The notes beneath the pieces are model-generated. The model was given only the letters and a program-made list of their open reading frames with translations. It did not search any database and was not told the origin of the DNA. A program made the position numbers and the translations under genes. 64,000 nt of DNA from Pontibaca salina. GTDB taxonomy: Bacteria > Pseudomonadota > Alphaproteobacteria > Rhodobacterales > Rhodobacteraceae. The DNA lies in the NCBI RefSeq assembly GCF_016307205.1, contig NZ_JAEIJD010000008.1, positions 55,747 through 119,746 on the forward strand, read 5' to 3'. Shown in pieces: positions 9,681 to 18,205 of the stretch (the stretch's first letter is position 1; each line of letters begins with the position of its first letter).

Positions 9681-10139
9681 ATGGCAGAACGAAAATTTAC
9701 CGGGCGCCATGCCGCAATCGTTTTCGGTGGCGCTTTTGCGCTGATCATCGGCGTCAATCTTATGATGGCCTATAGCGCAGTGAAGACCTTTCCGGGGCTT
9801 GAGGTTGAGAATACCTATGTTGCCAGTCAGGAATTCAACAACCGCCTGGCTGCACAAGAGGCGCTGGATTGGACGGTGCAGGCCACTGCACAGGGCGGGC
9901 TGGTCAGTTTGTCAATTACCGACGCTGGCGGATCGCCAGTACAGCTTGCCGATCTTTCTGCTACTCTGGGACGAGCGACCCATGTGCGCGATGACATAAC
10001 GCCCGATTTCCAGTTTGACGGTGCGGCCTATGTCGCCCCCGTCGAACTGGGTGCCGGCAACTGGAACATCCGCATGGTGGCCCACGCGCAAGACGGAACC
10101 GAATTTACCCAGCGCGTTGTCTTGCATGTGAAAAGGTAA
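9681..10139 (+). CDS. ccoH: cbb3 oxidase assembly protein CcoH (FixH)
   Basis: Small membrane-anchored protein of 152 residues with one N-terminal membrane helix (about residues 12-32) and a periplasmic beta-rich domain, matching FixH/CcoH. It is needed for assembly of the cbb3 complex and is usually associated with CcoI in copper delivery. It sits 3 bp after ccoG and 5 bp before ccoI in the ccoGHIS operon. Confidence 0.88.
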   Translation: MAERKFTGRHAAIVFGGAFALIIGVNLMMAYSAVKTFPGLEVENTYVASQEFNNRLAAQEALDWTVQATAQGGLVSLSITDAGGSPVQLADLSATLGRATHVRDDITPDFQFDGAAYVAPVELGAGNWNIRMVAHAQDGTEFTQRVVLHVKR

Positions 10140-10144
10140 AGCCG

Positions 10145-12325
10145 ATGACCGCGCACATGCCTGCTTCTGCCGCCGCTTGCCCCGGGTGTCTGGCCACGCC
10201 GATGGAGCCCGCCGCCGAGACCCCCAAGGACGCGCGGATCGCGTTGTCGCTGCCCACGATCCATTGTCAGGCCTGTATATCGGCGGTCGAAAATGGTCTG
10301 GCCGCGCATCCGGGAGTGCATAGCGCACGGGTAAACCTGACCCTCAAACGGGTCATGGTAGACGCCGAACCCGCTCTGACGGCGCCGGATCTTGTCGATG
10401 TGCTCGCGGGGTTGGGCTACGAGGCCCATGAACTGGACACGGGGGCGTTGCGGGCTACCGAGACCGACCGCACCGGGCGCGACCTGCTGATGCGACTGGC
10501 CGTGGCTGGGTTCGCCTCGATGAATGTCATGCTGTTGTCGGTTTCTGTCTGGGCCGGGGCAGGGGAGGCCACCCGCGACCTGTTTCACTGGATTTCTGCA
10601 GCGATCACCATTCCGACCATTGCCTTTTCGGCCCGGCCTTTTTTTCGCAACGCTTGGGCCGCGCTTTCGGTGCGGCGGCTGAACATGGATGTGCCGATCA
10701 CATTGGCGATCCTGTTGGCACTGGTGACATCGCTTTGGGAAACTGCCCTGTCGGGCCAGCACGCCTATTTTGATGCGGCACTGACGCTGACCTTCTTCCT
10801 GCTGATCGGCCGGTATCTGGATCACCGCACCCGTGCTGTGGCCCGCTCCGCCGCCGAGGAATTGGCTGCACTTGAGGTGCCGCGCGCCAGTCTTGTCACG
10901 GAAACCGGCGAACGCGATATCCCGGTGGCGGAACTGGCTGTCGGGGATCTAATTCGCGTGCGTCCGGGCGGGCGCATGCCGGTCGATGGGGTCATCACCG
11001 AGGGGCGCTCGGAACTGGATCGATCGCTGCTGACCGGTGAAACGTTGCCGGTTTTTGCCGAGCCCGGCCGCGCTGCCAGCGCCGGCGAGGTCAATCTGAC
11101 CGGTCCCCTGACCATCCGCGCCAGCGCCGTTGGGCAGGACACCTCCCTGCATCGTATGGCCGATCTGGTGGCCATCGCCGAATCCGGGCGGTCGCGCTAT
11201 ACGTCCTTGGCTGATCAGGCGGCGAAGCTTTATGCCCCGGGGGTGCATATCCTTGCCGCCTTGGCGTTTGTGGGATGGTATGTCTATAGCTTTGATTTGC
11301 GCACTGCTCTGAATATCGCGGCGGCGGTGCTGATCATCACTTGCCCCTGCGCGCTGGGTCTGGCGGTGCCTGCGGTCACCACTGCGGCGTCAGGACGCCT
11401 GTTCCGGCGCGGGTTACTTATCAAGCACGCGACCGCGCTTGAGCGTCTGGCTGAGGTCGATACTGTGGTTTTCGACAAGACCGGCACGCTGACCGAAGGC
11501 ACGCCGGAACTGACCAATCTGCACGAGTTTCAGCCCCAGACGCTTGCGGTCGCATTTGCTTTGGCACGAGGGTCATCGCACCCTCTGTCAATGTCGATTG
11601 CCGAAGCGGCCCAGGCCATCGGGACAGCCCCGGCGCAGTTGCAGGACATCGCGGAAGTTCCCGGGTATGGCACCGAAGCAACATGGCAAGGTCGCCGGGT
11701 CCGCCTTGGGCGTGCGAGCTGGGTCGGGGCCGAGCAGGGCGATCAAACGGCCGCGTATCTGTCTGTGGGCGATGGGGCCGCGCCGCAGGCATTTCGCTTT
11801 ACCGACGCGCTCCGAGTTGGTGCCGAACAGGCCGTGCAGAAATTGCAGGCACAGAGCAAGCATGTCCTCCTCATTTCGGGTGACAACACCAAACCGGTCG
11901 AAATACTTGCCACCCGGCTTGGCATTGCTGACTGGCAGGCCGAGGCACTGCCAGAAGACAAGGCTGCACGGATTGCAGAACTGACGGAACAGGGGCGGCG
12001 CGTCCTCATGGTCGGCGACGGACTTAACGATACTGCGGCGCTGACGGCGGCGCATGTCTCGATTTCGCCGGCGTCAGCGCTTGATGCAGCGCGCGTCGCA
12101 TCGGACATTGTGCTGTTGGGCCGTGACCTCACGCCGATTGCCGAATCTTGTGTCACCGCCAAGCGGGGCACGAAGCGTATCCGCGAGAACTTTCAGATTG
12201 CGACGTTTTATAATATAATGGCGGTGCCTTTGGCTGCCGCGGGCTATGCCACCCCGTTGATTGCAGCGCTTGCCATGTCCATATCGTCGATAATCGTATC
12301 TTTGAACGCGCTGAGGTTAAAGTAA
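10145..12325 (+). CDS. ccoI: Copper-exporting P1B-type ATPase for cbb3 maturation (CcoI/FixI)
   Basis: P1B-type ATPase (CopA2 class) that moves copper to the periplasm for insertion into cbb3 oxidase. Visible elements in order: an N-terminal CPGC (residues 12-15), a heavy-metal-associated domain with CQAC (41-44), membrane helices, the actuator TGET (298-301), the metal-site CPC in the sixth helix (400-402), the phosphorylation motif DKTGT (444-448) and the hinge GDGLND. The 726-residue length is typical. It lies 5 bp after ccoH and 4 bp before ccoS. Confidence 0.95.
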   Translation: MTAHMPASAAACPGCLATPMEPAAETPKDARIALSLPTIHCQACISAVENGLAAHPGVHSARVNLTLKRVMVDAEPALTAPDLVDVLAGLGYEAHELDTGALRATETDRTGRDLLMRLAVAGFASMNVMLLSVSVWAGAGEATRDLFHWISAAITIPTIAFSARPFFRNAWAALSVRRLNMDVPITLAILLALVTSLWETALSGQHAYFDAALTLTFFLLIGRYLDHRTRAVARSAAEELAALEVPRASLVTETGERDIPVAELAVGDLIRVRPGGRMPVDGVITEGRSELDRSLLTGETLPVFAEPGRAASAGEVNLTGPLTIRASAVGQDTSLHRMADLVAIAESGRSRYTSLADQAAKLYAPGVHILAALAFVGWYVYSFDLRTALNIAAAVLIITCPCALGLAVPAVTTAASGRLFRRGLLIKHATALERLAEVDTVVFDKTGTLTEGTPELTNLHEFQPQTLAVAFALARGSSHPLSMSIAEAAQAIGTAPAQLQDIAEVPGYGTEATWQGRRVRLGRASWVGAEQGDQTAAYLSVGDGAAPQAFRFTDALRVGAEQAVQKLQAQSKHVLLISGDNTKPVEILATRLGIADWQAEALPEDKAARIAELTEQGRRVLMVGDGLNDTAALTAAHVSISPASALDAARVASDIVLLGRDLTPIAESCVTAKRGTKRIRENFQIATFYNIMAVPLAAAGYATPLIAALAMSISSIIVSLNALRLK

Positions 12326-12329
12326 ACGC

Positions 12330-12488
12330 ATGTTGGTTCTCAGCTGGTTGATCCCGATTTCGCTCTTTCTGGGCGGGCTTGGGCTGGCCGCATTCATCTA
12401 TACCGTGCGTTCTAACCAATATGATGACCCAGAGGGCGACGCTCGCCGTATCCTGTCGGATGAGTGGGACCACCACCCCAAACCCTGA
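12330..12488 (+). CDS. ccoS: cbb3 oxidase maturation protein CcoS
   Basis: A 52-residue protein read directly from the sequence (MLVLSWLIPISLFLGGLGLA at its start) with one N-terminal membrane helix, then the conserved RSNQYDDPEGDARRIL region that defines CcoS. The family is required for cofactor insertion into cbb3 oxidase. It starts 4 bp after the ccoI stop and ends before a convergent terminator hairpin, so it completes ccoGHIS. The gene is short enough to be missed by length-filtered gene calling. Confidence 0.9.
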   Translation: MLVLSWLIPISLFLGGLGLAAFIYTVRSNQYDDPEGDARRILSDEWDHHPKP

Positions 12489-12528
12489 TGTCGATAGCTT
12501 CTTTCTGGGTTCAAATACCACGGGGAGC

Positions 12529-12548
12529 ACGAGGGGCAGGCCCCTCGT
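12529..12548. terminator. Hairpin between convergent ccoS and SDR gene
   Basis: ACGAGGGG and CCCCTCGT form a perfect 8 bp stem with a CAGG loop in the short gap between ccoS and the opposing SDR gene. Symmetry and position suggest a bidirectional terminator; T-runs are weak. Confidence 0.55.
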
Positions 12549-12575
12549 TACAGCAGATGCGACGGACGATCCGTC

Positions 12576-13376
12576 TCAATGGGCGGGTGCCGCAACGGGA
12601 TCAAGCAGCGTGCGCCCGCCATCCAGCGTCAAGATCTGCCCGGTCATGAAGCCTGCCGCATCCGAGGCCAAAAATTGTACCGTCTCGGCCAGTTCGCCGG
12701 GAGAGGCGATCCGGTTCAGCGGCGTATGTTCTTCGATATCCTGTCGATATTCTTGGTTTTCACGCAAGGTCGTTTTCAACGACGCGCTCATGACCGATCC
12801 GAAAGCGACCGCGTTCACGCGGATACGGTGCGGCGCAAGCGCAACCGCGAGCGACCGTGTCATCTGGTCCAGAGCCGCGGAACTGACGGAATAGGCAAGC
12901 AAATCGGGATGAGTGCGCCGCGCAGCGATGGAGCTAAGGTTGACGATCGATCCAGCCGGCGCCGCTTGTTCCGCATTCGCATCTTTCATCATCCGCCGCG
13001 CGACCAACTGGCTCAACCGCAGCGCCGGCATCAAGTTCTGGTTCAACAGTTCCATGACCGAGCCGTCCTCGGGATCAAGCGGGTCCGACGGGACCACCTC
13101 CCGCGCGCCGTTGATCAGAATGTCGACCTGATCGAAAGCGTCCAGCGTTGCCGACAGCAGATTGGCAATTGCCAGCTTTTCTCGCAGATCCCCGGCGAAA
13201 TACTGGACGTTGCTTTCGTCTGCCTGCGTTCCCAATTCTTCGGCCAGTCGTTTCTCGTCGATATCTGCGAACATTACATTGGCGCCATGTTCAACGAATT
13301 GCTTACCGATAGCCAGCCCGATACCATTGGCGGCGCCGGTAACGATGGCGGTCTTGCCCGCAATAGAAAAAGTCAT
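12576..13376 (-). CDS. Short-chain dehydrogenase/reductase family protein with atypical active site
   Basis: A 266-residue Rossmann-fold protein of the SDR family. The N-terminal cofactor motif TGAANGIG (about residues 12-19) and the NGAR segment are present, and the family serine lies in IVNLSS. The catalytic YxxxK, however, reads YSVSS, so the usual lysine is serine. The DNA at 12880-12900 confirms this. It may therefore be a non-catalytic or altered SDR, although the rest of the fold is intact. Substrate unknown. It is 33 bp downstream of the methyltransferase gene on the same strand. Confidence 0.75.
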   Translation of the reverse strand: MTFSIAGKTAIVTGAANGIGLAIGKQFVEHGANVMFADIDEKRLAEELGTQADESNVQYFAGDLREKLAIANLLSATLDAFDQVDILINGAREVVPSDPLDPEDGSVMELLNQNLMPALRLSQLVARRMMKDANAEQAAPAGSIVNLSSIAARRTHPDLLAYSVSSAALDQMTRSLAVALAPHRIRVNAVAFGSVMSASLKTTLRENQEYRQDIEEHTPLNRIASPGELAETVQFLASDAAGFMTGQILTLDGGRTLLDPVAAPAH

Positions 13377-13409
13377 GCTCGCTCTCCGTGATAGGCGTCC
13401 GAGCTGCGA

Positions 13410-14396
13410 TCAGCGCACCCGACGCGGCCTTGTGGCATGCAGCACTTTGAAACGCGTATCGCCGGCGGTTTCTTGCACCCGCCGAAAATGTTTCTCAAGT
13501 GCGGCTTCATAGGGCAGGTGGCGGTTTGCCACCATCCACAATTGACCAGAAGGTGATAGGATACGCTCGGCGGCGGCGATAAAGGCACGGCCAAGCTCCG
13601 GTTCCGCCTGTCGGCCGATGTGAAATGGTGGGTTCATGATGACCGAATCGATGACCCCTTCTGCGGTCCACCGGGTGGCATCGGCCCAATGAAACCGTGC
13701 GCGCGGGTCGGGCACATTTAGCCGGGCACATTCCAGCGCCACACGGTCGGCTTCGACAAAATCCACCGCTTTGACCTGCGGCGCGCCCAATGCCTGAAGC
13801 CCCAAATAGCCCCAGCCTGCGCCCAGATCGACCACCTGCCGACCCAATTGCCGTTTGGGCAGAAAATTGGCGAGCAGTTGCGAGGCCGGATCAATGCTGT
13901 CCGCCGAAAACACCCCCGGAGCGGTTGCGAACCCGTCTGCCTCGGATTGTGCGGGCGGGCGCCAATCCGACAGGGCCTCGGGTTCGGCACGGAACCAGAA
14001 GATTTTACCATGCGCCTTGGACAGCGGGGCTCCGACCTCTAGAAGTTTGCGCAATTCTTTCAGGATGCTATCGATGCCGTCGGTTTTGGCGCCATCGACC
14101 ACAACCAGCCCGGAGCTGCGGATTGACGCATCGGCAATCAGCTTTCGCGCCTGTGCCTTGGCGCGGGGCAGGCTGACAATCGCCATCGCGCAGGGCGAAT
14201 CGCTCTGTGCCACGCAATCGAACCCCTGCGCTTTGAAGAAATCGAAACAAGGCTTGAAGGGCGCAACGATCTGGACCCGGTCACGAGGCAGAGCGGACAG
14301 ATCGGTTGTGGATGTTGGCGACAGAACGCTGATCGTGCCGGTTTCGGGCAGCGCCAGCCCGCCCGCCTCCAATGCGAGAGTCAAACGGGCGGACAT
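13410..14396 (-). CDS. Class I SAM-dependent methyltransferase, RsmC-like
   Basis: A 328-residue protein with the two-part layout of RsmC/RlmG-type 16S/23S rRNA guanine-N2 methyltransferases: a degenerate N-terminal half and a C-terminal catalytic Rossmann fold. The SAM motif DLGAGWGYLG and the catalytic NPPFH tetrapeptide region (MNPPFHIGR) are clear. It probably modifies a guanine in rRNA, but which position cannot be told from sequence alone. It is on the same strand as, and 33 bp before, the SDR gene, with which it may be co-transcribed. Confidence 0.75.
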   Translation of the reverse strand: MSARLTLALEAGGLALPETGTISVLSPTSTTDLSALPRDRVQIVAPFKPCFDFFKAQGFDCVAQSDSPCAMAIVSLPRAKAQARKLIADASIRSSGLVVVDGAKTDGIDSILKELRKLLEVGAPLSKAHGKIFWFRAEPEALSDWRPPAQSEADGFATAPGVFSADSIDPASQLLANFLPKRQLGRQVVDLGAGWGYLGLQALGAPQVKAVDFVEADRVALECARLNVPDPRARFHWADATRWTAEGVIDSVIMNPPFHIGRQAEPELGRAFIAAAERILSPSGQLWMVANRHLPYEAALEKHFRRVQETAGDTRFKVLHATRPRRVR

Positions 14397-14509
14397 GAGA
14401 CGTCTCCTATAGGGCTTCGGTTTTCATCCAAAACACAATTTGCGGCGTCTCGCCCGATCACAGCCGCACATCACGCAGTTCAGCGCCTCTGGAAGGAAGC
14501 CGACGCACC

Positions 14510-14857
14510 TCAGTCCTCTTTTTCCATAGTGCACTGCAAAGGGTGTTGATGTCGGCGCGCGAAATCCATGACCTGCCCCACCTTGGTTTCGGCAATTTCG
14601 TGCGTGAACACACCGACAACGGCCAATCCCCGTTGGTGGACGGTAAGCATGATTTCGAAGGCTTGCGCGTGCGACATCCCGAAAAATCGCTCAAGCACAT
14701 GAACGACGAATTCCATGGGCGTATAATCGTCATTCAGCAACAGAACTTTGTAGAGCGGCGGGCGTTTGGTTTTGGTGCGGGTTTCAAGAACCACCGCCCC
14801 ATCACCATCCTCGCCATCGGGTCTGTCAGACATCATCCAAGACTGAAGCAACATCAC
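14510..14857 (-). CDS. clpS: ATP-dependent Clp protease adaptor ClpS
   Basis: N-degron adaptor that binds proteins with destabilising N-terminal residues and delivers them to ClpAP. The core is typical: [18 protein letters not shown], the ERFFG segment, then [17 protein letters not shown] and [17 protein letters not shown] at the C-terminus. The start is uncertain: 14857 has a GGATAGG sequence upstream, whereas the paired ATGs at 14836 and 14833 ([12 protein letters not shown]) resemble N-termini of relatives but lack a clear ribosome site. No clpA lies next to it here. Confidence 0.92.
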   Translation of the reverse strand: MMLLQSWMMSDRPDGEDGDGAVVLETRTKTKRPPLYKVLLLNDDYTPMEFVVHVLERFFGMSHAQAFEIMLTVHQRGLAVVGVFTHEIAETKVGQVMDFARRHQHPLQCTMEKED

Positions 14858-15389
14858 GCCTATCCGGTTCCACTAAGTTTCGTTTGTACAATCAATATAA
14901 CCTTCTTGCAGGATTCTGAAAGAGTACCGAAGCGGCTGTGGTCCGCGGCCCGGAACCTAAATCATGACGCATTCAATCGCTCTCATCCGGTCTATGAACG
15001 CATTTGTTGCGCAAATGCTGCCTTATGTCCCAGGTGAATCCTTGGATCCAAGCAAACGCAACACGCTATAAATTTTTGAAAACCGACGGCGCTCTTTCTT
15101 CGCAAACGCGCCAGCAGCGTCCAGAACAACAGGGTCACATTGCCCTGTGAGGTGGTTCGCACCCTGATCTGGCGAGGTAGATGATACCTCAAAGTGATAA
15201 CTTATGGCGTAAATCCTCTCTCAATTGTTGACAGCATCGCAGCCGTTGGGGCCTGTGCAGGCCAGAGGCGCATATGTTGTGACCAGCGCGAAAAGCTGCC
15301 GGTAACAAGCTATAAAACCATGTTTATTTTGCGCGCCCCCTATGTTAGCATTTTTCACAATAAATGTGTCAGCTGGAAAACCAGCGGCC
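14858..15389. other. Intergenic region between clpS and the carboxypeptidase gene
   Basis: About 530 bp without a supported gene. It must hold the clpS promoter (leftward) and the carboxypeptidase promoter (rightward). A TTGACA at about 15229 could be a -35 element, and ACAGGG/CCCTGT at 15129-15148 forms a small stem. Nothing else was recognised. Confidence 0.5.
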
Positions 15390-16874
15390 ATGAGGCAGAC
15401 AAAGGCAGATATCGTGAAGGTTCGGCGCAGTAGTCCGGTCCGGTTGTGGCTCTATGTTTTCACCGCAATCTGGCTGCTTATCCTTTTGCCGCTCAGTGCA
15501 ATGGCGGCCCCGTATGCCGCTTATGTAATTGATGCGCGCACGGGTGAGGTGCTGCATTCTGCGAATGCTGAAACCCGGTTGCATCCGGCCTCCCTGACCA
15601 AGATGATGACACTTTATATCGCCTTCGAGGCCGTGCAAAATGGCGAGATATCGCTTGACGACAGGGTAACGATTTCGCGCAAAGCCGCCGCCGAGCCGCC
15701 GTCGAAGCTGGGGCTGAAATCTGGACAGCGTATCGCCTTACGCTATCTGATCCGGGCGGCTGCAGTGAGATCCGCCAACGATGCCGCCACCGCCATAGGC
15801 GAAGCAATCAGCGGGTCAGAAGCTGCCTTTGCTGCGCGCATGAATCGCACTGCCAAAATGATGGGGATGACGCAGACGACGTTTAAGAACGCTCATGGTC
15901 TGACGCAAAGTGGCCATCTCTCCACCGCGCGGGACATGACGATTCTGGGCCGTCATGTGCTTTATGATTATCCGCAATACTATAATTTGTTTTCACGGCG
16001 CACTGCAGATGCCGGGATCAGAAAAGTCAGCCATACCAATCGTCGGTTGCTGTCCAGTTATGCCGGAGCAGATGGCATCAAGACCGGATATACCAATGCG
16101 GCGGGTTTCAATCTTGTGGCTTCGGCAGAGCGAGGCGGCAAGCGTGTCATAGCCACCGTTTTTGGAGGGAAGTCGACGGCCTCGCGCAACGCAAAGGTGG
16201 CCGAGTTGCTTGATCTCGGCTTTCGCCGTTCGCCCAATCGCGCGCCGGTGCAAAAACCGAATCGTCCCGCCTATGTCGGCAATACCGCGACCCCCGGCCC
16301 AGCCGGCAAGACCATTCGCGTTGTCAGCGCTGTGCAAAAAAGCCCGCGCCCCCAGATGCGGGCCGATCAAGAGCCCGTGCTGATGGCGATCGCCGCCGCC
16401 GCAGCCGCAGCACAGGACGAAGCAATCATAAAAGCCGCGATATCCGAAGGGCTTGACGTGGCCATGGGGTCGGTTGATGAATCGGTGCCAGATCGCCGCC
16501 CCGCCGCCCGCCCCGAGAATCTGGTTTTGGCCTTTGCCGAACCCGCCGTCGCGGCCACCGAACCCGACCCGCCGCAGCTCAATGCACCTCAGCACGAGGC
16601 ACAACAAGAAATCGTCACCCGGGTGTCGACGTCGGGGGGACAGCACTGGGGCATTAATGTCGGACGCTACGGCAGCCGGTATCAAGCGGAAAGAGTATTG
16701 CTGCGCACGGCGCTCGCCGAAATGACCACGCTGGAGGGGACATTGCGCAAGGTTGTGCAGTCTCCGCGCGGGTTCGATGCAAATTTCATGGGCATGTCGC
16801 GTGACACCGCCGATCTTGCTTGCCGGCGCCTGCAAGCGCGGAATGTCTCCTGTTTTATGATCGGGCCCTCCTGA
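15390..16874 (+). CDS. D-alanyl-D-alanine carboxypeptidase (DacF/PBP5 type) with C-terminal SPOR domain
   Basis: Periplasmic penicillin-binding protein that trims the terminal D-Ala of peptidoglycan stem peptides. After a signal peptide ending near LPLSAMAA, the S11 peptidase motifs appear in order: SLTK (SxxK nucleophile), SAND (SxN) and KTG in GIKTGYTNAAG. A long Ala/Pro-rich linker follows, then an approximately 75-residue SPOR-like domain (WGINVGRYGSRYQAE onwards) that binds denuded glycan at the septum. Start uncertain: 15342 (ATG), 15390 (ATG) or 15414 (GTG) are all in frame; the last two give a standard signal peptide. Confidence 0.85.
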   Translation: MRQTKADIVKVRRSSPVRLWLYVFTAIWLLILLPLSAMAAPYAAYVIDARTGEVLHSANAETRLHPASLTKMMTLYIAFEAVQNGEISLDDRVTISRKAAAEPPSKLGLKSGQRIALRYLIRAAAVRSANDAATAIGEAISGSEAAFAARMNRTAKMMGMTQTTFKNAHGLTQSGHLSTARDMTILGRHVLYDYPQYYNLFSRRTADAGIRKVSHTNRRLLSSYAGADGIKTGYTNAAGFNLVASAERGGKRVIATVFGGKSTASRNAKVAELLDLGFRRSPNRAPVQKPNRPAYVGNTATPGPAGKTIRVVSAVQKSPRPQMRADQEPVLMAIAAAAAAAQDEAIIKAAISEGLDVAMGSVDESVPDRRPAARPENLVLAFAEPAVAATEPDPPQLNAPQHEAQQEIVTRVSTSGGQHWGINVGRYGSRYQAERVLLRTALAEMTTLEGTLRKVVQSPRGFDANFMGMSRDTADLACRRLQARNVSCFMIGPS

Positions 16875-17010
16875 TTGCCGTCTCTGCCCGCCTGATGTTT
16901 GGGATGAAATTGGGGAATGGTCTGCGATTGTAGAAAATACTGAAATAAATAGTCATATTGCCATTGCACCCACCGCTTAACCCTATTAGGTAGGGGTTGT
17001 TCGACATTGT

Positions 17011-17087
<77 letters not shown>

Positions 17088-17119
17088 AAAATGACATCAC
17101 ATAATCAATACGTTAGCGG

Positions 17120-17139
17120 CCACCTTCGGGTGGTTTTTT
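17120..17139 (+). terminator. Terminator downstream of tRNA-fMet, supplied by the island
   Basis: CCACC-TTCG-GGTGG followed by six T. It lies 33 bp after the tRNA and inside the island, so it can replace the original tRNA terminator that the insertion moved to 32455. Confidence 0.8.
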
Positions 17140-17662
17140 GCGTTTGGGATTTCTCCGTGTCCGGCTGGTGTCCGGGTTGCGAGCAAGACTCCGGCGCGGG
17201 GGGGGGCGCGACGTTCAGGATGCACAGCCACCCACTACACCATATTTTGGATGTCCTCCCCACTGCTTTTTATTCACTACGGTGCCTTCAGCCCGATTAA
17301 GTTTTGGGAAATAAGGAACGGTTCATTCTGGTTCAGACGCTTCACGAATGGCTCGCCAGTGCGAATCCCCCCCCGGCCACTTGCCCTCGCGAAAACGTTC
17401 TCCAGATCCGGCTGCGGCCGGATTTTTTTGTTGTTTTCGAGGGTTGTGCGGGAAGGGCTGTGCACCAGCCCATGTGCCGGGAGGGCCGGAAGCAGTCTCC
17501 CAGCGCCGATATTCTCCAGACCTCATGACTGCGCCGATTTAGTGAATAGCTTGTAAGTAGATGTTTTATTGTTTTTATTTCGAGGGTCGAAAATTGACTT
17601 CGACGCCAGTCTCCTTCGGCCACTTGGAACTGGGATCGGAATTTCAATCAGCTTGAAAAACA
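17140..17662. other. Left end of island, no gene recognised
   Basis: About 520 bp between the terminator and vsr. Small open frames exist on both strands but none has a recognisable product or good ribosome site. It contains one further rightward terminator at 17406-17429. Confidence 0.5.
17406..17429 (+). terminator. Rho-independent terminator in island left end
   Basis: ATCCGGC-TGCG-GCCGGAT stem-loop followed by a run of T on the + strand. No + strand gene precedes it closely, so it may insulate the island from tRNA readthrough or mark a lost gene. Confidence 0.65.
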
Positions 17663-18145
17663 TCATCCTTTATTTTCGTCGGCGATGACATCTGCATTCC
17701 CAATTTGGATTTCGGCAGCACTGCTGCGGAGCCATGCGGCCAAGAGATTGGCTGCCCATGCAGTCTCCTCGGGTCTCCTGAGCGCGCACTCCCAGACTGT
17801 TGCCACACGCCAGCCAGCATCAAGCAGCTGATCGTGCACCGACCTGTCCCGTGCAACGTTCGCGTCAAACTTGGTTAGCCAGAACTCTGGACGCGTCGAT
17901 GGAGTGGTTGTGTAACGACAGCCCTCATGGCGATGCCAGAAGCAGCCATGTACGAAGACGATTGCGTGATGCTTTGAAAACACAAGGTCAGGTCGCCCGG
18001 GGACATTTTTCGAATGCAGCCGATAACGGAAGCCGCGCGCATGAAGTGCCCGCCGAAGCACCAGTTCGGGCTTCGTGTCCTTCCCCTTGATCCCGGCCAT
18101 CATCCGGGAGCGGGTCTGTTTGCCTACGATATCGGTCACGTGCAC
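17663..18145 (-). CDS. vsr: Very short patch repair endonuclease Vsr
   Basis: Nicks next to T:G mismatches left by deamination of 5-methylcytosine, starting very short patch repair. The 160-residue protein carries the Vsr catalytic pattern: Asp53 in GRPDLVF and His66, His71, His73 in FVHGCFWHRH, and the N-terminal RSRMMAGIKGKDTKPE segment. It is divergent from the cytosine methyltransferase gene, 60 bp apart, the usual partnership that protects the methylated sites from mutation. Confidence 0.93.
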   Translation of the reverse strand: MHVTDIVGKQTRSRMMAGIKGKDTKPELVLRRALHARGFRYRLHSKNVPGRPDLVFSKHHAIVFVHGCFWHRHEGCRYTTTPSTRPEFWLTKFDANVARDRSVHDQLLDAGWRVATVWECALRRPEETAWAANLLAAWLRSSAAEIQIGNADVIADENKG

Positions 18146-18205
18146 CCTGGTCTTCGATCTGGAACCTAGTATACACCAACTGAAGAATTTCGTCAGGAGC
18201 CTGAT

